A DNA stretch of 64,000 bases from Paramylibacter ulvae. Lineage in GTDB: Bacteria; Pseudomonadota; Alphaproteobacteria; Rhodobacterales; Rhodobacteraceae. The notes beneath the pieces were generated by a model, which saw only the letters and a program-made list of their open reading frames with translations, did no database searches and had not been told where the DNA came from. Both the position numbers and the translations under genes were made by a program. The stretch is from positions 372,001 through 436,000 of the forward strand of contig NZ_BMZF01000001.1 in NCBI RefSeq assembly GCF_014652655.1, read 5' to 3'. This document shows positions 37,851 to 47,073 of the stretch, in pieces. Positions within the stretch are counted from its first letter, which is position 1, and each line of letters begins with the position of its first letter.

Positions 37851-39188
37851 TTATGCGCCTGGGTTACATTGACCCAAATCGCCACCCGCAAACATTGGGT
37901 GATCTGGTGCATATTCAACCTGTGCACGTGGTGTGATTTCGACGATTTCCAACGCATCATATTCGTTTGTTGGATTTTCTTTGCCCTTCATCACAAGCAC
38001 ATCTTTGAAACACTGGTGGTCTTCTTTACGATACAGTGTTGGGCCATTGCCCAGACCGTCGAATTCAAAACCTTCTAGTGATTCAGCAATGCCACATGGG
38101 TTGAATGTGCCAGCGCGTTCACACGCATCCGCATACAACAATGTTTGTGCATAAACAGTTTGCGCCGCATTTGACGGTGGGAAACCATATTTTTCACCGA
38201 ATGCTTTTACAAACGCTTTGGTGCCGTCATCGCCAAGTGTCCAAGACCAGTTGGTTGAACCCAAGATACCTTTGATGTTTTCACCAGCACCTTTGGCCAT
38301 CAACTCTGAATACAATGGAACAACGATTTCAAAGTTTTTGCCGTTCACTTGTTTATCACGCAGACCAAATTGAACCGCGTTTGTCAACGAGTTCACCATG
38401 TTACCGCCGTAGTGGTTCAGAACCAACACATCCGCACCAGAGTTCAAAACAGGCGCGATATATGAAGAGAAGTCAGTTGTCGCCAATGGCGTCAGCACGT
38501 TGTTCACTGTGCTCCAACCCTTTGCTTCTGTCGCGGCTTGGATGGATTCTTGTTGTGTCCAACCCCAAGTGTAATCCGCCGTTAGGTGGTATGCACGACG
38601 ATCTGTGCCATATTCATTTGCCAACACAGGCGCCAAAGCAGCACCAGACATATAACCGTTAAAGAAGTGACGGAAACCGTTCGCTTTTTTGTCTTTACCA
38701 GTTGTGTCGTTTGAATGTGTCAAACCGGCCATAAAGATAACGCCAGCTTCTTGGCACAGACCTTGAACAGCAACAGCCACACCAGATGAAGAACCACCTG
38801 TGATCATGATTGCGCCGTCTTTTTCGATCATGGATTTCGCAGAAGCACGCGCCGCATCAGATTTGGTTTGCGTGTCACCTGTTACATATTCCACTTTCTT
38901 GCCAAGGATACCATTACCCTTAAGCGCCTTTGATGAAAACGTATTCATCATACCACCATCGCCACCACCATTCAGGTGCTCGACAGCAAGTTCATAAGCA
39001 CGAAGTTCATCCGCGCCCTCGTCCGCATATGGACCCGTTTGTGGTACGTTGAAACCCAATGTAACTGAACCACCAGTTGGTTCATTCGTATAGGCCGCAA
39101 GTGGGCTTGTGATTAATGTCGGCATTGCAAGACCGGCACCAGCAACGGCACCTGTTTTCAACAATCCACGACGTGTAAAGTTAGACAT
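37851..39188 (-). CDS. Liv-type periplasmic binding protein, twin-arginine exported
   Basis: The 445-residue protein starts at 39188 behind GGGAGG. The signal is FTRRGLLKTGAVAGAGLAMP, a twin-arginine leader, which is unusual for soluble-cofactor-free binding proteins. The fold is the type I Leu/Ile/Val group (VTLGFNVPQTGPYADEG, MITGGSSSGVAVAVQGLCQEAGVIFMAG, YTWGWTQQESIQAA). The ligand is not clear; relatives take up amides, urea or short organic acids. The location with acs and short-chain-acid regulators suggests a small carbon substrate. It is divergent from the ScfR-like gene. Confidence 0.85.
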   Translation of the reverse strand: MSNFTRRGLLKTGAVAGAGLAMPTLITSPLAAYTNEPTGGSVTLGFNVPQTGPYADEGADELRAYELAVEHLNGGGDGGMMNTFSSKALKGNGILGKKVEYVTGDTQTKSDAARASAKSMIEKDGAIMITGGSSSGVAVAVQGLCQEAGVIFMAGLTHSNDTTGKDKKANGFRHFFNGYMSGAALAPVLANEYGTDRRAYHLTADYTWGWTQQESIQAATEAKGWSTVNNVLTPLATTDFSSYIAPVLNSGADVLVLNHYGGNMVNSLTNAVQFGLRDKQVNGKNFEIVVPLYSELMAKGAGENIKGILGSTNWSWTLGDDGTKAFVKAFGEKYGFPPSNAAQTVYAQTLLYADACERAGTFNPCGIAESLEGFEFDGLGNGPTLYRKEDHQCFKDVLVMKGKENPTNEYDALEIVEITPRAQVEYAPDHPMFAGGDLGQCNPGA

Positions 39189-39311
39189 AGTTATCCTCCC
39201 TAAATCTGGCCGCATGATGCCTCCTCGCAGCATACGCCAGTGTCTGATTGACGCCTTCAGGCTAGCGTGATTAGAAAGTTTTTCAATAACTTATTGTTTA
39301 TGAACACTTTT

Positions 39312-39361
39312 TTTGTAAATATTTTATATTTGCATCTGCACAAAATGTAAATTAATTTACA
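39312..39361. promoter_or_regulatory. Palindromic operators between the Liv binding protein and ScfR-like genes
   Basis: A perfect 16-base palindrome TGTAAATTAATTTACA (39346-39361) lies 36 bases before the ScfR-like ATG. Upstream is TTTGTAAA (39312-39319) and TTTGCA (39329-39334), an imperfect inverted pair. Known RamB/ScfR-type sites contain TTTGCAAA, so these are good candidates for autoregulation and control of the divergent transporter operon. Confidence 0.6.
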
Positions 39362-39397
39362 AGAAAGGCTAAACCATCTGTTTTCAAAGGATAATTT

Positions 39398-40696
39398 ATG
39401 GCGCGAACACATTTGGGAACACGCATCCGTGAAAACCGCAAATCAAAAAACCTGTCGCAAAAGGACCTGGCGTCACTTGCGGGGATTTCTGCGTCCTATT
39501 TAAACCTGATTGAACACAACCGTCGATCCATTGCAGGCAAGACATTAATCGCGCTGGCAAAAGGGCTGGGAATTGATGCGCAAACCCTGTCCGAGGGCAT
39601 GGATACATCCCTGATTGATCGCGTGAAACGATCGGGGCTGAAAATGCGCGGGTTTGCCATTGAAACAGACCGAAGCGCGGAATTCGCCGCCCGTTTCCCA
39701 GGGTTCGCGCGCCTGATTGCACGCCTACAAGATCAGGTCGATCAACAGGAACAACAGTTGACCGCACTTGCCGATCAAATGCACCACGACCCGTTTTTTG
39801 CAGAAGCCATGCATTTGATGTTGTCCAACATCACCACAATCCGATCCACGGCGGAAATTTTGGCCAATGAAACCGATGTGCCAATTGATGTGGCCAAACG
39901 GTTCATGGATAACCTGCGCGACGAGGCAAACCGTTTATCAACCACGGTATCAGATGTGTTGGACCATTTTGAACCCAATTCAGATACCCAATCCTTGTCC
40001 CAAGGCACATCGGCGTTCGAAGCGTTGTTGGAACAAAACAATCATTTTTTGGCCGATCTTGAAAACCGCACCACCACGGCGGATGCGATTGTGCAAAATA
40101 CCGACGGTGAAGCCAGTGATCTGGAAAAACTGCGCGCGTCAATAAACAGCTACATAGATATGGCGCATCGCCTGCCCATTGATCCGTTCATGGCACAGGC
40201 CAAACAGGTGGGATATGATCCTTTGGTTTTGGCACAGATGCTAAACACCGATATATCATCTATCTGTTTTCGCCTTGCCCATATGCCAACCGCACCCGAT
40301 GTGCCCAAATTTGGGTTATTGCAATGCGACGGGTCTGGCGCGGTTTTGTATCGCAAACAATTGTCCACGTTTAACCTGCCCCGATTTGGCGGCGCATGTG
40401 CGCTCTGGCCTGTGTATCGATGCATGTCTCAAACAGGCCAACCTGTCAGCGCATTTTTAGATATGCCAACGGGCGAGCGGTTTTATACATTTAGTATTTC
40501 ATATCCCGTTGCCCCGCCCCAAATCGGAATGCCCGCCCAAAACGAAAGCATCATGTTATTCACCGCTAATTACGATTTGCTCGCAAACGCGAATTTCGCC
40601 GCCCTTCCCCAATTGGCAGTTGGGTTGCAATGCACGGTCTGTCCGCGCCCAAATTGTACCGCGCGGCGCGATGCTTATTTGCTCGGAAAATCCTAA
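39398..40696 (+). CDS. ScfR-like XRE-family short-chain acyl regulator
   Basis: The 432-residue protein has an XRE helix-turn-helix (about 5-65: NLSQKDLASLAGISASYLNLIEHNRR), a coiled segment (105-130), and a helical hairpin (136-192: MLSNITTIRSTAEIL...RLSTTVSDVLDHFE) that resembles a histidine-kinase dimerisation domain without the His. The C-terminal DUF2083-type domain ends in a Cys cluster CTVCPRPNC. RamB/ScfR/PccR/MccR proteins control acetate, propionate and acyl-CoA genes, sensing acyl-CoA. It begins an operon with a receiver protein and an SSS-kinase. Confidence 0.82.
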   Translation: MARTHLGTRIRENRKSKNLSQKDLASLAGISASYLNLIEHNRRSIAGKTLIALAKGLGIDAQTLSEGMDTSLIDRVKRSGLKMRGFAIETDRSAEFAARFPGFARLIARLQDQVDQQEQQLTALADQMHHDPFFAEAMHLMLSNITTIRSTAEILANETDVPIDVAKRFMDNLRDEANRLSTTVSDVLDHFEPNSDTQSLSQGTSAFEALLEQNNHFLADLENRTTTADAIVQNTDGEASDLEKLRASINSYIDMAHRLPIDPFMAQAKQVGYDPLVLAQMLNTDISSICFRLAHMPTAPDVPKFGLLQCDGSGAVLYRKQLSTFNLPRFGGACALWPVYRCMSQTGQPVSAFLDMPTGERFYTFSISYPVAPPQIGMPAQNESIMLFTANYDLLANANFAALPQLAVGLQCTVCPRPNCTARRDAYLLGKS

Positions 40697-40755
40697 CCCC
40701 TTGTTAGTTTCAAAAATCTCGCTAATTTGTCCCCGCTGCATCTTGGGAGGGACTG

Positions 40756-41124
40756 TTGGCAAAATCCGTTACAATCATCGAAGATGAACCATTCATTGTC
40801 GAGGCTTTGACATTCCTGTTGGAACGCGAGGGATTGCGCGTATCGTCATTCAACGATGGTGCAGGCTCTGTTGCGTTTATCCAAAAAACCAAACCCGATT
40901 TGGTTATACTGGATTTGATGTTACCCAATGTATCAGGCATGAAAATACTGGAGGATATTCGCGGCTCTGAAAACCTAGCGGATTTACCCGTATTGATGTT
41001 AACCGCCAAGGGACAGAAAAAGGATCGCGCAGCGGCAGAAACCGCAGGTGCCAGCCAATTTATGACCAAACCTTTCGCCAATAGTGAACTGGTCGAAAGT
41101 GTTCTTAACCTATTGAAATCATGA
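40756..41124 (+). CDS. Single-domain response regulator (CheY-like)
   Basis: This 122-residue receiver has no output domain. The acidic pair is EDE at 9-11, the phosphorylation site Asp53 (VILDLMLPN), and MLTAKG and MTKPF give the conserved Thr and Lys. The start is TTG at 40756 with GGGAGGG five bases upstream; no ATG fits. It overlaps the next gene by ATGA and shares the operon with the SSS-kinase, its likely phosphodonor. The target may be the ScfR-like protein. Confidence 0.85.
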   Translation: MAKSVTIIEDEPFIVEALTFLLEREGLRVSSFNDGAGSVAFIQKTKPDLVILDLMLPNVSGMKILEDIRGSENLADLPVLMLTAKGQKKDRAAAETAGASQFMTKPFANSELVESVLNLLKS

Positions 41125-41372
41125 ACAAAGTTAACGGACAGCGACAAATCGAAAAACGCCGCCGACGGCGCAAACTGTCCGAACTATCCTTGGGCATTTT
41201 GGCACTTGGCATTTGCCTGTTGCTCACCCCGATGATCAATGCATTCACGCTCACATCGGATGGCCCAAACAAGCTTGGTTTGTTGGCATATATCTTTGGC
41301 ACATGGGCGGCGTTGATCATTTGTGCGTTCATCTTGTCACGCTTTTTGGTCAGCGAAGTGGCGGATGAATAA
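41121..41372 (+). CDS. Small two-helix membrane protein, probable partner of the SSS-kinase
   Basis: The 83-residue protein has a basic start (NGQRQIEKRRRRRK), a first hydrophobic helix (LSLGILALGICLLLTPMINAF) and a second (GLLAYIFGTWAALIICAFIL). Its start overlaps the receiver stop (ATGA) and its stop overlaps the kinase ATG (TAATG). Small proteins of about this size and topology often precede sodium/solute symporter genes (DUF4212-like helpers). Function is inferred only from position. Confidence 0.8.
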   Translation: MNKVNGQRQIEKRRRRRKLSELSLGILALGICLLLTPMINAFTLTSDGPNKLGLLAYIFGTWAALIICAFILSRFLVSEVADE

Positions 41373-44032
41373 TGCTAAGCTTTAACCTAATTGTCACCAT
41401 ATCGTTGCTGTATGTCGCCTGTTTATTTGGCATCGCGGCATTGGCGGAAACGCGGGCGAAACAGGGTAAGATGGGGTTCATCGAATCCCCCTTCGTTTAT
41501 ACCTTGTCCATTTCTGTTTATTGCACGGCGTGGACATTTTATGGCGCGGTTGGGTCGGCTGCGCGCAACGGTTTGGAATTTTTAACCATCTATTTAGGCC
41601 CAACATTGGTGTTCATTGGCTGGTGGTGGTTTTTGCGAAAATTGGTGCGTATTGGGCGCACGCAACGCATTACATCCATCGCCGATTTGATTTCATCTCG
41701 CTATGGGAAAAGTAACCTTTTGGGTGTCTTGGTAACCATCTTGGCGGTGGTTGGCTCCACGCCGTATATCGCGTTGCAATTGCAATCGCTCACGCTCAGC
41801 TTTACCGTATTTACCCAAGGTTCCCCCGCAGACGTCAGCCCCGCAGTTACCGCATTGTTAATCGCGCTTGGCTTGGCCGCGTTTACTATCGTGTTTGGCA
41901 CGCGCAATCTGGATGCAAATGAACGCCACCACGGCGTTGTCACCGCCATCGCAATCGAGGCGATTGTCAAACTCGCCGCCCTGATTGCCGTGGGTGTGTT
42001 TGTGGTGTGGGGCGTGACTGGTGGACCATCGGAAACGCTGGCATTAATGGAACAGCGCCTGCCCCAGACAACGGGCATATTTTCACCGCGCTGGGTGACG
42101 CTTACATTTTTGTCGGCGACGGCAATCATCTGTTTGCCGCGCATGTTTCAAGTAGTCGTGGTTGAAAACGCAGCAGAACGCCACTTGGCCACCGCCAGCT
42201 GGGCATTCCCGATGTATTTGTTTTTAATGTGCATTTTCGTGGTGCCCATTGCTGTCACCGGGTTGAATATCCTGCCCGAAGGATCAAACCCTGATTTATT
42301 TGTTTTAACCATTCCGCTGTCCGAAAATCGCGCAGGCTTGGCCGCATTTGCATTTTTGGGCGGCTTTTCATCAGCCACATCAATGGTGATTGTTGCGGCG
42401 ATCGCACTATCCACAATGATATCAAACCATATCGTTCTACCGCTATGGCTCTACACATTTCGCCGTCGCATCCCCGAAAGCGATGACATTCGTATGGTAT
42501 TGTTACGATCGCGTCGGATCAGCATCGCCGTGATTTTAGGCTTGGGATATTTGTATTTCATCCTCACAGGTGGGCGATCCGCGTTGGCATCCATCGGATA
42601 TATCGCATTTTTGGGAGTGGCACAGGTATTACCAGCACTGGTTGGTGGCCTGTTCTGGCGCAACGCCACACGGATGGGCGCATTTTTTGGGATCAGCGTG
42701 GGATTTGCAGTTTGGGCATATACGCTATTTTTACCAAGCTTTGCGGGCGGTTTCGTCTTGACCGAGAGCACAATCATTCACGGCCCCTTTGGGATTTCCG
42801 CACTGCGTCCACAAGCACTGTTTGGCATTTCAATTTCGGATCCGTTGATCCACGCTGTGTTCTGGTCTATTTTTGCCAATACGCTTGCCTTTGTTGTGGT
42901 GTCATTGTCCACATCACCGCGACCATTGGAACGCGTACAGGCGCAACAATTTATCAATGTTTACGGACAACCAACCAACCCACGCCCCATTGAGTCCGCC
43001 GCCACACCAGAGGAATTATATATCCTCGCCCAACGTATTTTAGGGCGCCACGATGCAAAAAAATTGTTTGCAGAACACGCAAAACTACAAGGCAGAATGG
43101 AAGGCTTGCCCCACATCACAACCAAGTTCATGGAAACATTGGAACGCAATTTCGCAGGCTCTGTGGGGGCGGCCACGGCACATGCGATGATCGGCCAAGC
43201 CATCGCAAGCGAAGCAATTTCCGTAGAAGATTTGATCGCTGTCGCAGACGAAACTGCACAGGTATTGGAATATTCCGCACGCCTAGAAGACCAATCCAAA
43301 GTGTTAAAGAAAACCGCAGAAGAATTGCGCGCCGCCAATACAAAGCTGACGAAACTTGGCCGTCAAAAGGATGACTTTTTAAGCAAAGTCAGCCATGAAT
43401 TACGCACGCCAATGACATCCATCCGCTCGTTTTCGGAAATTTTGCACAACAGTGAAAACCTTGATCGTCAGACACTTAAACATTTTTCATCCGTTATTAA
43501 TGACGAAAGCCAGCGATTGACGCATCTGTTGGATGAAATTTTGGATCTCAGCTTTCTTGAAAGCGGGCGTTTGCAATTAACCAAGCGGCGGGTGCAGGTT
43601 TCCGGTGTGGTGGAACGCGTGCTGAAATCAACGCAGCAAATCGTAACACAGGCAGGCGCAAAAATTTCATATCATGGCGACGCGCTGAATGCTGTTATCG
43701 AAACTGACACAGATCGCTTGTCGCAGGTGTTTATCAATCTAATCACCAACTCTGTAAAATATTCGGACAAGGACACCCCTACGTTGACCATCGAATGTCG
43801 CCTAAATGACGGCGATGTCGACATCATTTTTTCCGACGATGGCCCCGGCATCCCAACACAAGATCACGCAATGATTTTTGAAAAGTTTATTCAACTGTCA
43901 TCAAACAGCCCATCTGGCAGCGTGGGATTGGGCTTGCCGATCAGCCAAGAAATTATGAAAAACCTTGGCGGATCGCTGCGTTGTGTTCCAAATGATGATG
44001 GTGCGGTTTTTGTGGTCACCTTGCCGCGCTAA
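41372..44032 (+). CDS. Sodium/solute-symporter-linked histidine kinase, CrbS/CbrA-like
   Basis: The 886-residue protein starts with an SLC5/SSS transporter-like domain of about 12-13 helices (residues 1 to about 520; SVYCTAWTFYGAVG, ISSRYGK, YIALQLQSL). A linker leads to a coiled coil and then a kinase core: His675 in SKVSHELRTPMTSIRSF, NLITNSVKYS, SDDGPGIP and GSVGLGLPIS. No receiver is attached. CrbS kinases of this layout switch on acs in Vibrio and Pseudomonas. The acs gene is 8 kb away and the operon carries a receiver and an ScfR-like regulator. Acetate sensing is an inference. Confidence 0.88.
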   Translation: MLSFNLIVTISLLYVACLFGIAALAETRAKQGKMGFIESPFVYTLSISVYCTAWTFYGAVGSAARNGLEFLTIYLGPTLVFIGWWWFLRKLVRIGRTQRITSIADLISSRYGKSNLLGVLVTILAVVGSTPYIALQLQSLTLSFTVFTQGSPADVSPAVTALLIALGLAAFTIVFGTRNLDANERHHGVVTAIAIEAIVKLAALIAVGVFVVWGVTGGPSETLALMEQRLPQTTGIFSPRWVTLTFLSATAIICLPRMFQVVVVENAAERHLATASWAFPMYLFLMCIFVVPIAVTGLNILPEGSNPDLFVLTIPLSENRAGLAAFAFLGGFSSATSMVIVAAIALSTMISNHIVLPLWLYTFRRRIPESDDIRMVLLRSRRISIAVILGLGYLYFILTGGRSALASIGYIAFLGVAQVLPALVGGLFWRNATRMGAFFGISVGFAVWAYTLFLPSFAGGFVLTESTIIHGPFGISALRPQALFGISISDPLIHAVFWSIFANTLAFVVVSLSTSPRPLERVQAQQFINVYGQPTNPRPIESAATPEELYILAQRILGRHDAKKLFAEHAKLQGRMEGLPHITTKFMETLERNFAGSVGAATAHAMIGQAIASEAISVEDLIAVADETAQVLEYSARLEDQSKVLKKTAEELRAANTKLTKLGRQKDDFLSKVSHELRTPMTSIRSFSEILHNSENLDRQTLKHFSSVINDESQRLTHLLDEILDLSFLESGRLQLTKRRVQVSGVVERVLKSTQQIVTQAGAKISYHGDALNAVIETDTDRLSQVFINLITNSVKYSDKDTPTLTIECRLNDGDVDIIFSDDGPGIPTQDHAMIFEKFIQLSSNSPSGSVGLGLPISQEIMKNLGGSLRCVPNDDGAVFVVTLPR

Positions 44033-44823
44033 AATATATGACGCGTCAGGCGTTTGTTTACTCGCCCAAATAGGAATATCAAACACAATGTCACGGCGAT
44101 GAAATATGCGGCCACAATGGGATATGCGACAAACGGGTTAAATGTTTTTTCCGCAAAATAATTGGCGTAATACAACGCATCCCCTTTTTGTTGCCATGCA
44201 GGGAAGGACGAAAAATACACCAGCGTTGTCGCGTGAAACAGAAATATTGCCTCGTTCGTATATGACGGCCATGCAAGGCGTAACATCGTTGGCCAGATGA
44301 TTAGACGAAACCGTTGCCAGCGCGACAGGCCAAGTGCGGCACCCGCCTCTACCTCTCCGCGTGGAATGGCACGCAACGCCCCGTAGAATATTTCGGCAGA
44401 ATATGCAGCGGTATTCAGGAACAATACAATTGCGGCCCCCAACCATGCGCGGGTAAACCAACGTGTTTCTGCGGTGATTGTGGTAAACCCAAGCGGGATA
44501 TCAATGGACAGACGTGGCAACAAAACGAACAGTTCATATGCGAAAAAGAACTGAATAAACAATGGTGTGCCACGGAAAAAATAGATAAAAAACGCGCAGA
44601 ATTTTTGGGTGTATTTACCACCGTCAAATTTCCCAAGCGCCAACGCAGTTGCCGCAAAAAATCCAAAGATTACCGCGAATAATGCGAAATATATATTCCA
44701 CATCACACCAGAACCGATCAAAATTACCTGTTCACAAATGCCAATGTCATTGCTTGGTAACAGGCGTTCGCCAACACCAATCGCGCGGAAAAGATAGGCT
44801 GATATCGCCTCGCCACAGGTCAT
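44029..44823 (-). CDS. Polar amino-acid ABC transporter permease, HisM-like
   Basis: The 264-residue membrane protein has about five helices and the GTPLFIQFFFAYE and EIFYGALRAIPRGEVEAGAALGLSRWQRFRLIIWP motifs of HisM/ArtM permeases. It follows the HisQ-like gene with no gap. It converges with the SSS-kinase by a four-base overlap. No ATPase is present, so it must borrow one encoded elsewhere. Confidence 0.87.
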   Translation of the reverse strand: MTCGEAISAYLFRAIGVGERLLPSNDIGICEQVILIGSGVMWNIYFALFAVIFGFFAATALALGKFDGGKYTQKFCAFFIYFFRGTPLFIQFFFAYELFVLLPRLSIDIPLGFTTITAETRWFTRAWLGAAIVLFLNTAAYSAEIFYGALRAIPRGEVEAGAALGLSRWQRFRLIIWPTMLRLAWPSYTNEAIFLFHATTLVYFSSFPAWQQKGDALYYANYFAEKTFNPFVAYPIVAAYFIAVTLCLIFLFGRVNKRLTRHIF

Positions 44824-45684
44824 TTAGGATGCTCCTGAAAAATTCTGGCCACGCGCCAAGCGTTTGCGCATACGTTCAAATCCACGTTGTGAAATCGACG
44901 TTACCAACAAGTAAAACAACAACAAAACGGTAAAATAAGCCAAGCGCCAATCAGCATGGCTATAGGCATATGCGCTGGTTTTTGATCCACCCAATTCGCG
45001 TGCCCAATAAACAAGGTCTTCGACACCAAGCAAGAATAACAACGGCGTTGATTTAATCAATAATTGCCATAGGTTGGACAGTCCCGGCAATGCATAGATC
45101 CACATTTGTGGTACTTCGATCAAGCGGCGAATTTGACGTTCACCAAGCCCCATTGATCGCCCTGCCTCGATTTGGCCACGCGGAACAGATTTGAGCGCAC
45201 CTGCCAATACATTTGAACAAAACGCACCAAATACAAATGCAAATGCCACCACTGCAAGCAGAAAGCCATATACGTCATGCGTCCAAACGGCAGCATCGCT
45301 CAGCGGCATTTTTGCGGCACGACAGACCACAAAATCATTGCCGCGCCAGATCGGTTCGGTCACATCCCAGCACAGCGTTTTATGGCGGATAAATTCGATT
45401 GCTTGGTCCAATGCGATCGGCACAAACAGGAAAAACACGATGTCAGGAACACCGCGCACAATGGATGTGTAACCCTTGCCCAAAATGCGGACGATCATGT
45501 TTTTGGATCGGCTCGCAAACGCCCCCATAAATCCAAACATCAAACCAAACGGCGCCGTCAGCAAAATCAATGCAACAACCGTAAACAGGCTGTAATACAT
45601 CGACATGTGCTTTGGCGTTGTCAGATAACAAGAAAACCACTGGAACGTTTCCAGTGATTTTGGGTCAGTACAATATTCAAACAT
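44824..45684 (-). CDS. Polar amino-acid ABC transporter permease, HisQ-like
   Basis: The 286-residue membrane protein has the family motifs YTSIVRGVPDIVFFLFVPIAL and NVLAGALKSVPRGQIEAGRSMGLGERQIRRLIEVPQM. A periplasmic insert with two Cys (CWDVTEPIWRGNDFVVC) is unusual for HisQ. It sits 39 bases after the binding-protein gene, with a strong hairpin in between. Confidence 0.87.
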   Translation of the reverse strand: MFEYCTDPKSLETFQWFSCYLTTPKHMSMYYSLFTVVALILLTAPFGLMFGFMGAFASRSKNMIVRILGKGYTSIVRGVPDIVFFLFVPIALDQAIEFIRHKTLCWDVTEPIWRGNDFVVCRAAKMPLSDAAVWTHDVYGFLLAVVAFAFVFGAFCSNVLAGALKSVPRGQIEAGRSMGLGERQIRRLIEVPQMWIYALPGLSNLWQLLIKSTPLLFLLGVEDLVYWARELGGSKTSAYAYSHADWRLAYFTVLLLFYLLVTSISQRGFERMRKRLARGQNFSGAS

Positions 45685-45695
45685 TATAAAATGAA

Positions 45696-45717
45696 TGGGG
45701 CGTTAAAAAACGCCCCA
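45696..45717. terminator. Intercistronic hairpin after the amino-acid binding protein
   Basis: TGGGGCGTT (45696-45704) and AACGCCCCA (45709-45717) form a nine-pair perfect stem with an AAAA loop. It lies between the binding-protein stop and the HisQ-like start. It probably allows partial termination or protects the upstream mRNA end. Confidence 0.75.
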
Positions 45718-45723
45718 GACCAA

Positions 45724-46458
45724 TTATTCAAACATAGCGGCGTCTTCACCGAACCATTTTTTGATCATTGCATTCAATGTGCCATCAGCCTTCATTGATG
45801 CGATCGCTGTGTTGAGCTTGCCTTTCAGCTCGCCATCGCTTTCGCGCACACCCACACCGATACCGTCACCCAGAACGATGTCTTCGCCGATGAATTCCAG
45901 CTCGCCACCGCTTTCAGCAACGATTGGTTCCCAGAATGCTTTGTCGGCCAATGCCGTGTCGGCCTGACCATTGCGAACCGCTGCAACGGTTTCGTCAGGA
46001 GATGCAAATTCCATCAATTGTGCACCGCTTGACGCAACATGGCTTGCTTGGATCGTGTTGATCTGTGCAGCAACCACACCATTGATCAACGCAGGATCGG
46101 CACCAGCCAAACCAACATATGCAGATGGATCAGATGGGAAATATGCATCAGAAAAATCGATCACGGCGTCACGCTCTTCGGTGATGCTCATACCAGCGAT
46201 GATTGTGTCATAGTTACCAGAAACAAGGTTTGGAATGATTGAATCCCACTCGTTTTTCACCCAGACACATTCCAATTCTGCGCGTGCGCACAGTTCGTCA
46301 CCAACTTCGCGTTCGAACCCGTCAATTTCGCCTTTGTCATTCACAAAGTTATAGGGAGGGTATGCGCCCTCTGTACCCATGCGAACGGTATCGGACATTG
46401 CCACTGTTGCAGTCAACGCCATTACACCAAGTGTGGTGCCAAGTGATTTCAAAATCAT
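45724..46458 (-). CDS. Periplasmic polar amino-acid binding protein (LAO/HisJ-like)
   Basis: The 244-residue protein has a signal peptide (ends AMSD) and the family 3 binding fold: RMGTEGAYPPYNFVNDKGEIDGFEREVGDELC, NEWDSIIPNLVSGNYDTIIAGMSITEERD. Two Cys near residues 57 and 64 (DELCARAELEC) match the disulfide of HisJ/ArgT-like proteins. It probably binds a basic or polar amino acid; the exact ligand cannot be read. It is the first gene of the operon. Confidence 0.88.
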   Translation of the reverse strand: MILKSLGTTLGVMALTATVAMSDTVRMGTEGAYPPYNFVNDKGEIDGFEREVGDELCARAELECVWVKNEWDSIIPNLVSGNYDTIIAGMSITEERDAVIDFSDAYFPSDPSAYVGLAGADPALINGVVAAQINTIQASHVASSGAQLMEFASPDETVAAVRNGQADTALADKAFWEPIVAESGGELEFIGEDIVLGDGIGVGVRESDGELKGKLNTAIASMKADGTLNAMIKKWFGEDAAMFE

Positions 46459-46596
46459 AATACTCTCCCTGTATTTCGAATCTAAAGAGAGAGATTAGAC
46501 GTTTCGCCAAAGGAATCAATCGAATTGAATCCCGCATGTCCCCTTGCGTTACGTAAACAAAGCCTGTTTCATTCCAATTCAACGAAAGGCGCTAAA

Positions 46597-47061
46597 ATGT
46601 CACCACAACAGCTGGATTTAGAGGCATATCAAACACTGATCGGAAAACCACTGGGGGTTTCTGATTGGTTTCAAATGGATCAATCAAGAATCAATGCCTT
46701 TGCCGATGTGACGCTGGATCATCAGTTTATCCACCTTGATGATGCACGCGCAAAATCGGAAACACCGTTTGGAGGAACGATTGCACATGGATACCTTACA
46801 CTCGCGCTATTGACCCATATGATAAATCAGGTTGCCCCCGTCCCCAAAGATGCACAAGCACAGATTAATTACGGTTTAAACCGCGTTCGTTTTTTACATC
46901 CCGTCACAGCGAACGCACGCATACGCGCAAACGTGGGGTTGGACAGCATCATCGAACGGCGCAAGGGCCAATATTTGTTTGAATTTGATGTGACAATGCA
47001 AATCGAAAACGTCAAAACCCCCGCCTTAATGGCGAAGTCTTTGGCGTTATACACGTTTTGA
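46597..47061 (+). CDS. MaoC-like (R)-specific enoyl-CoA hydratase family protein
   Basis: The 154-residue hot-dog-fold protein starts at ATG 46597 (AACGAAAGG before it). Motifs are DWFQMDQSRINAFADVTLDHQFIHLDDARAKS, with the catalytic Asp/His pair, and FGGTIAHGYLTLALL. This is the NodN/MaoC subgroup common in Roseobacters. It probably hydrates short-chain enoyl-CoA or acts as a related dehydratase. It stands alone. Confidence 0.85.
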   Translation: MSPQQLDLEAYQTLIGKPLGVSDWFQMDQSRINAFADVTLDHQFIHLDDARAKSETPFGGTIAHGYLTLALLTHMINQVAPVPKDAQAQINYGLNRVRFLHPVTANARIRANVGLDSIIERRKGQYLFEFDVTMQIENVKTPALMAKSLALYTF

Positions 47062-47073
47062 AATTTTGAAAAA

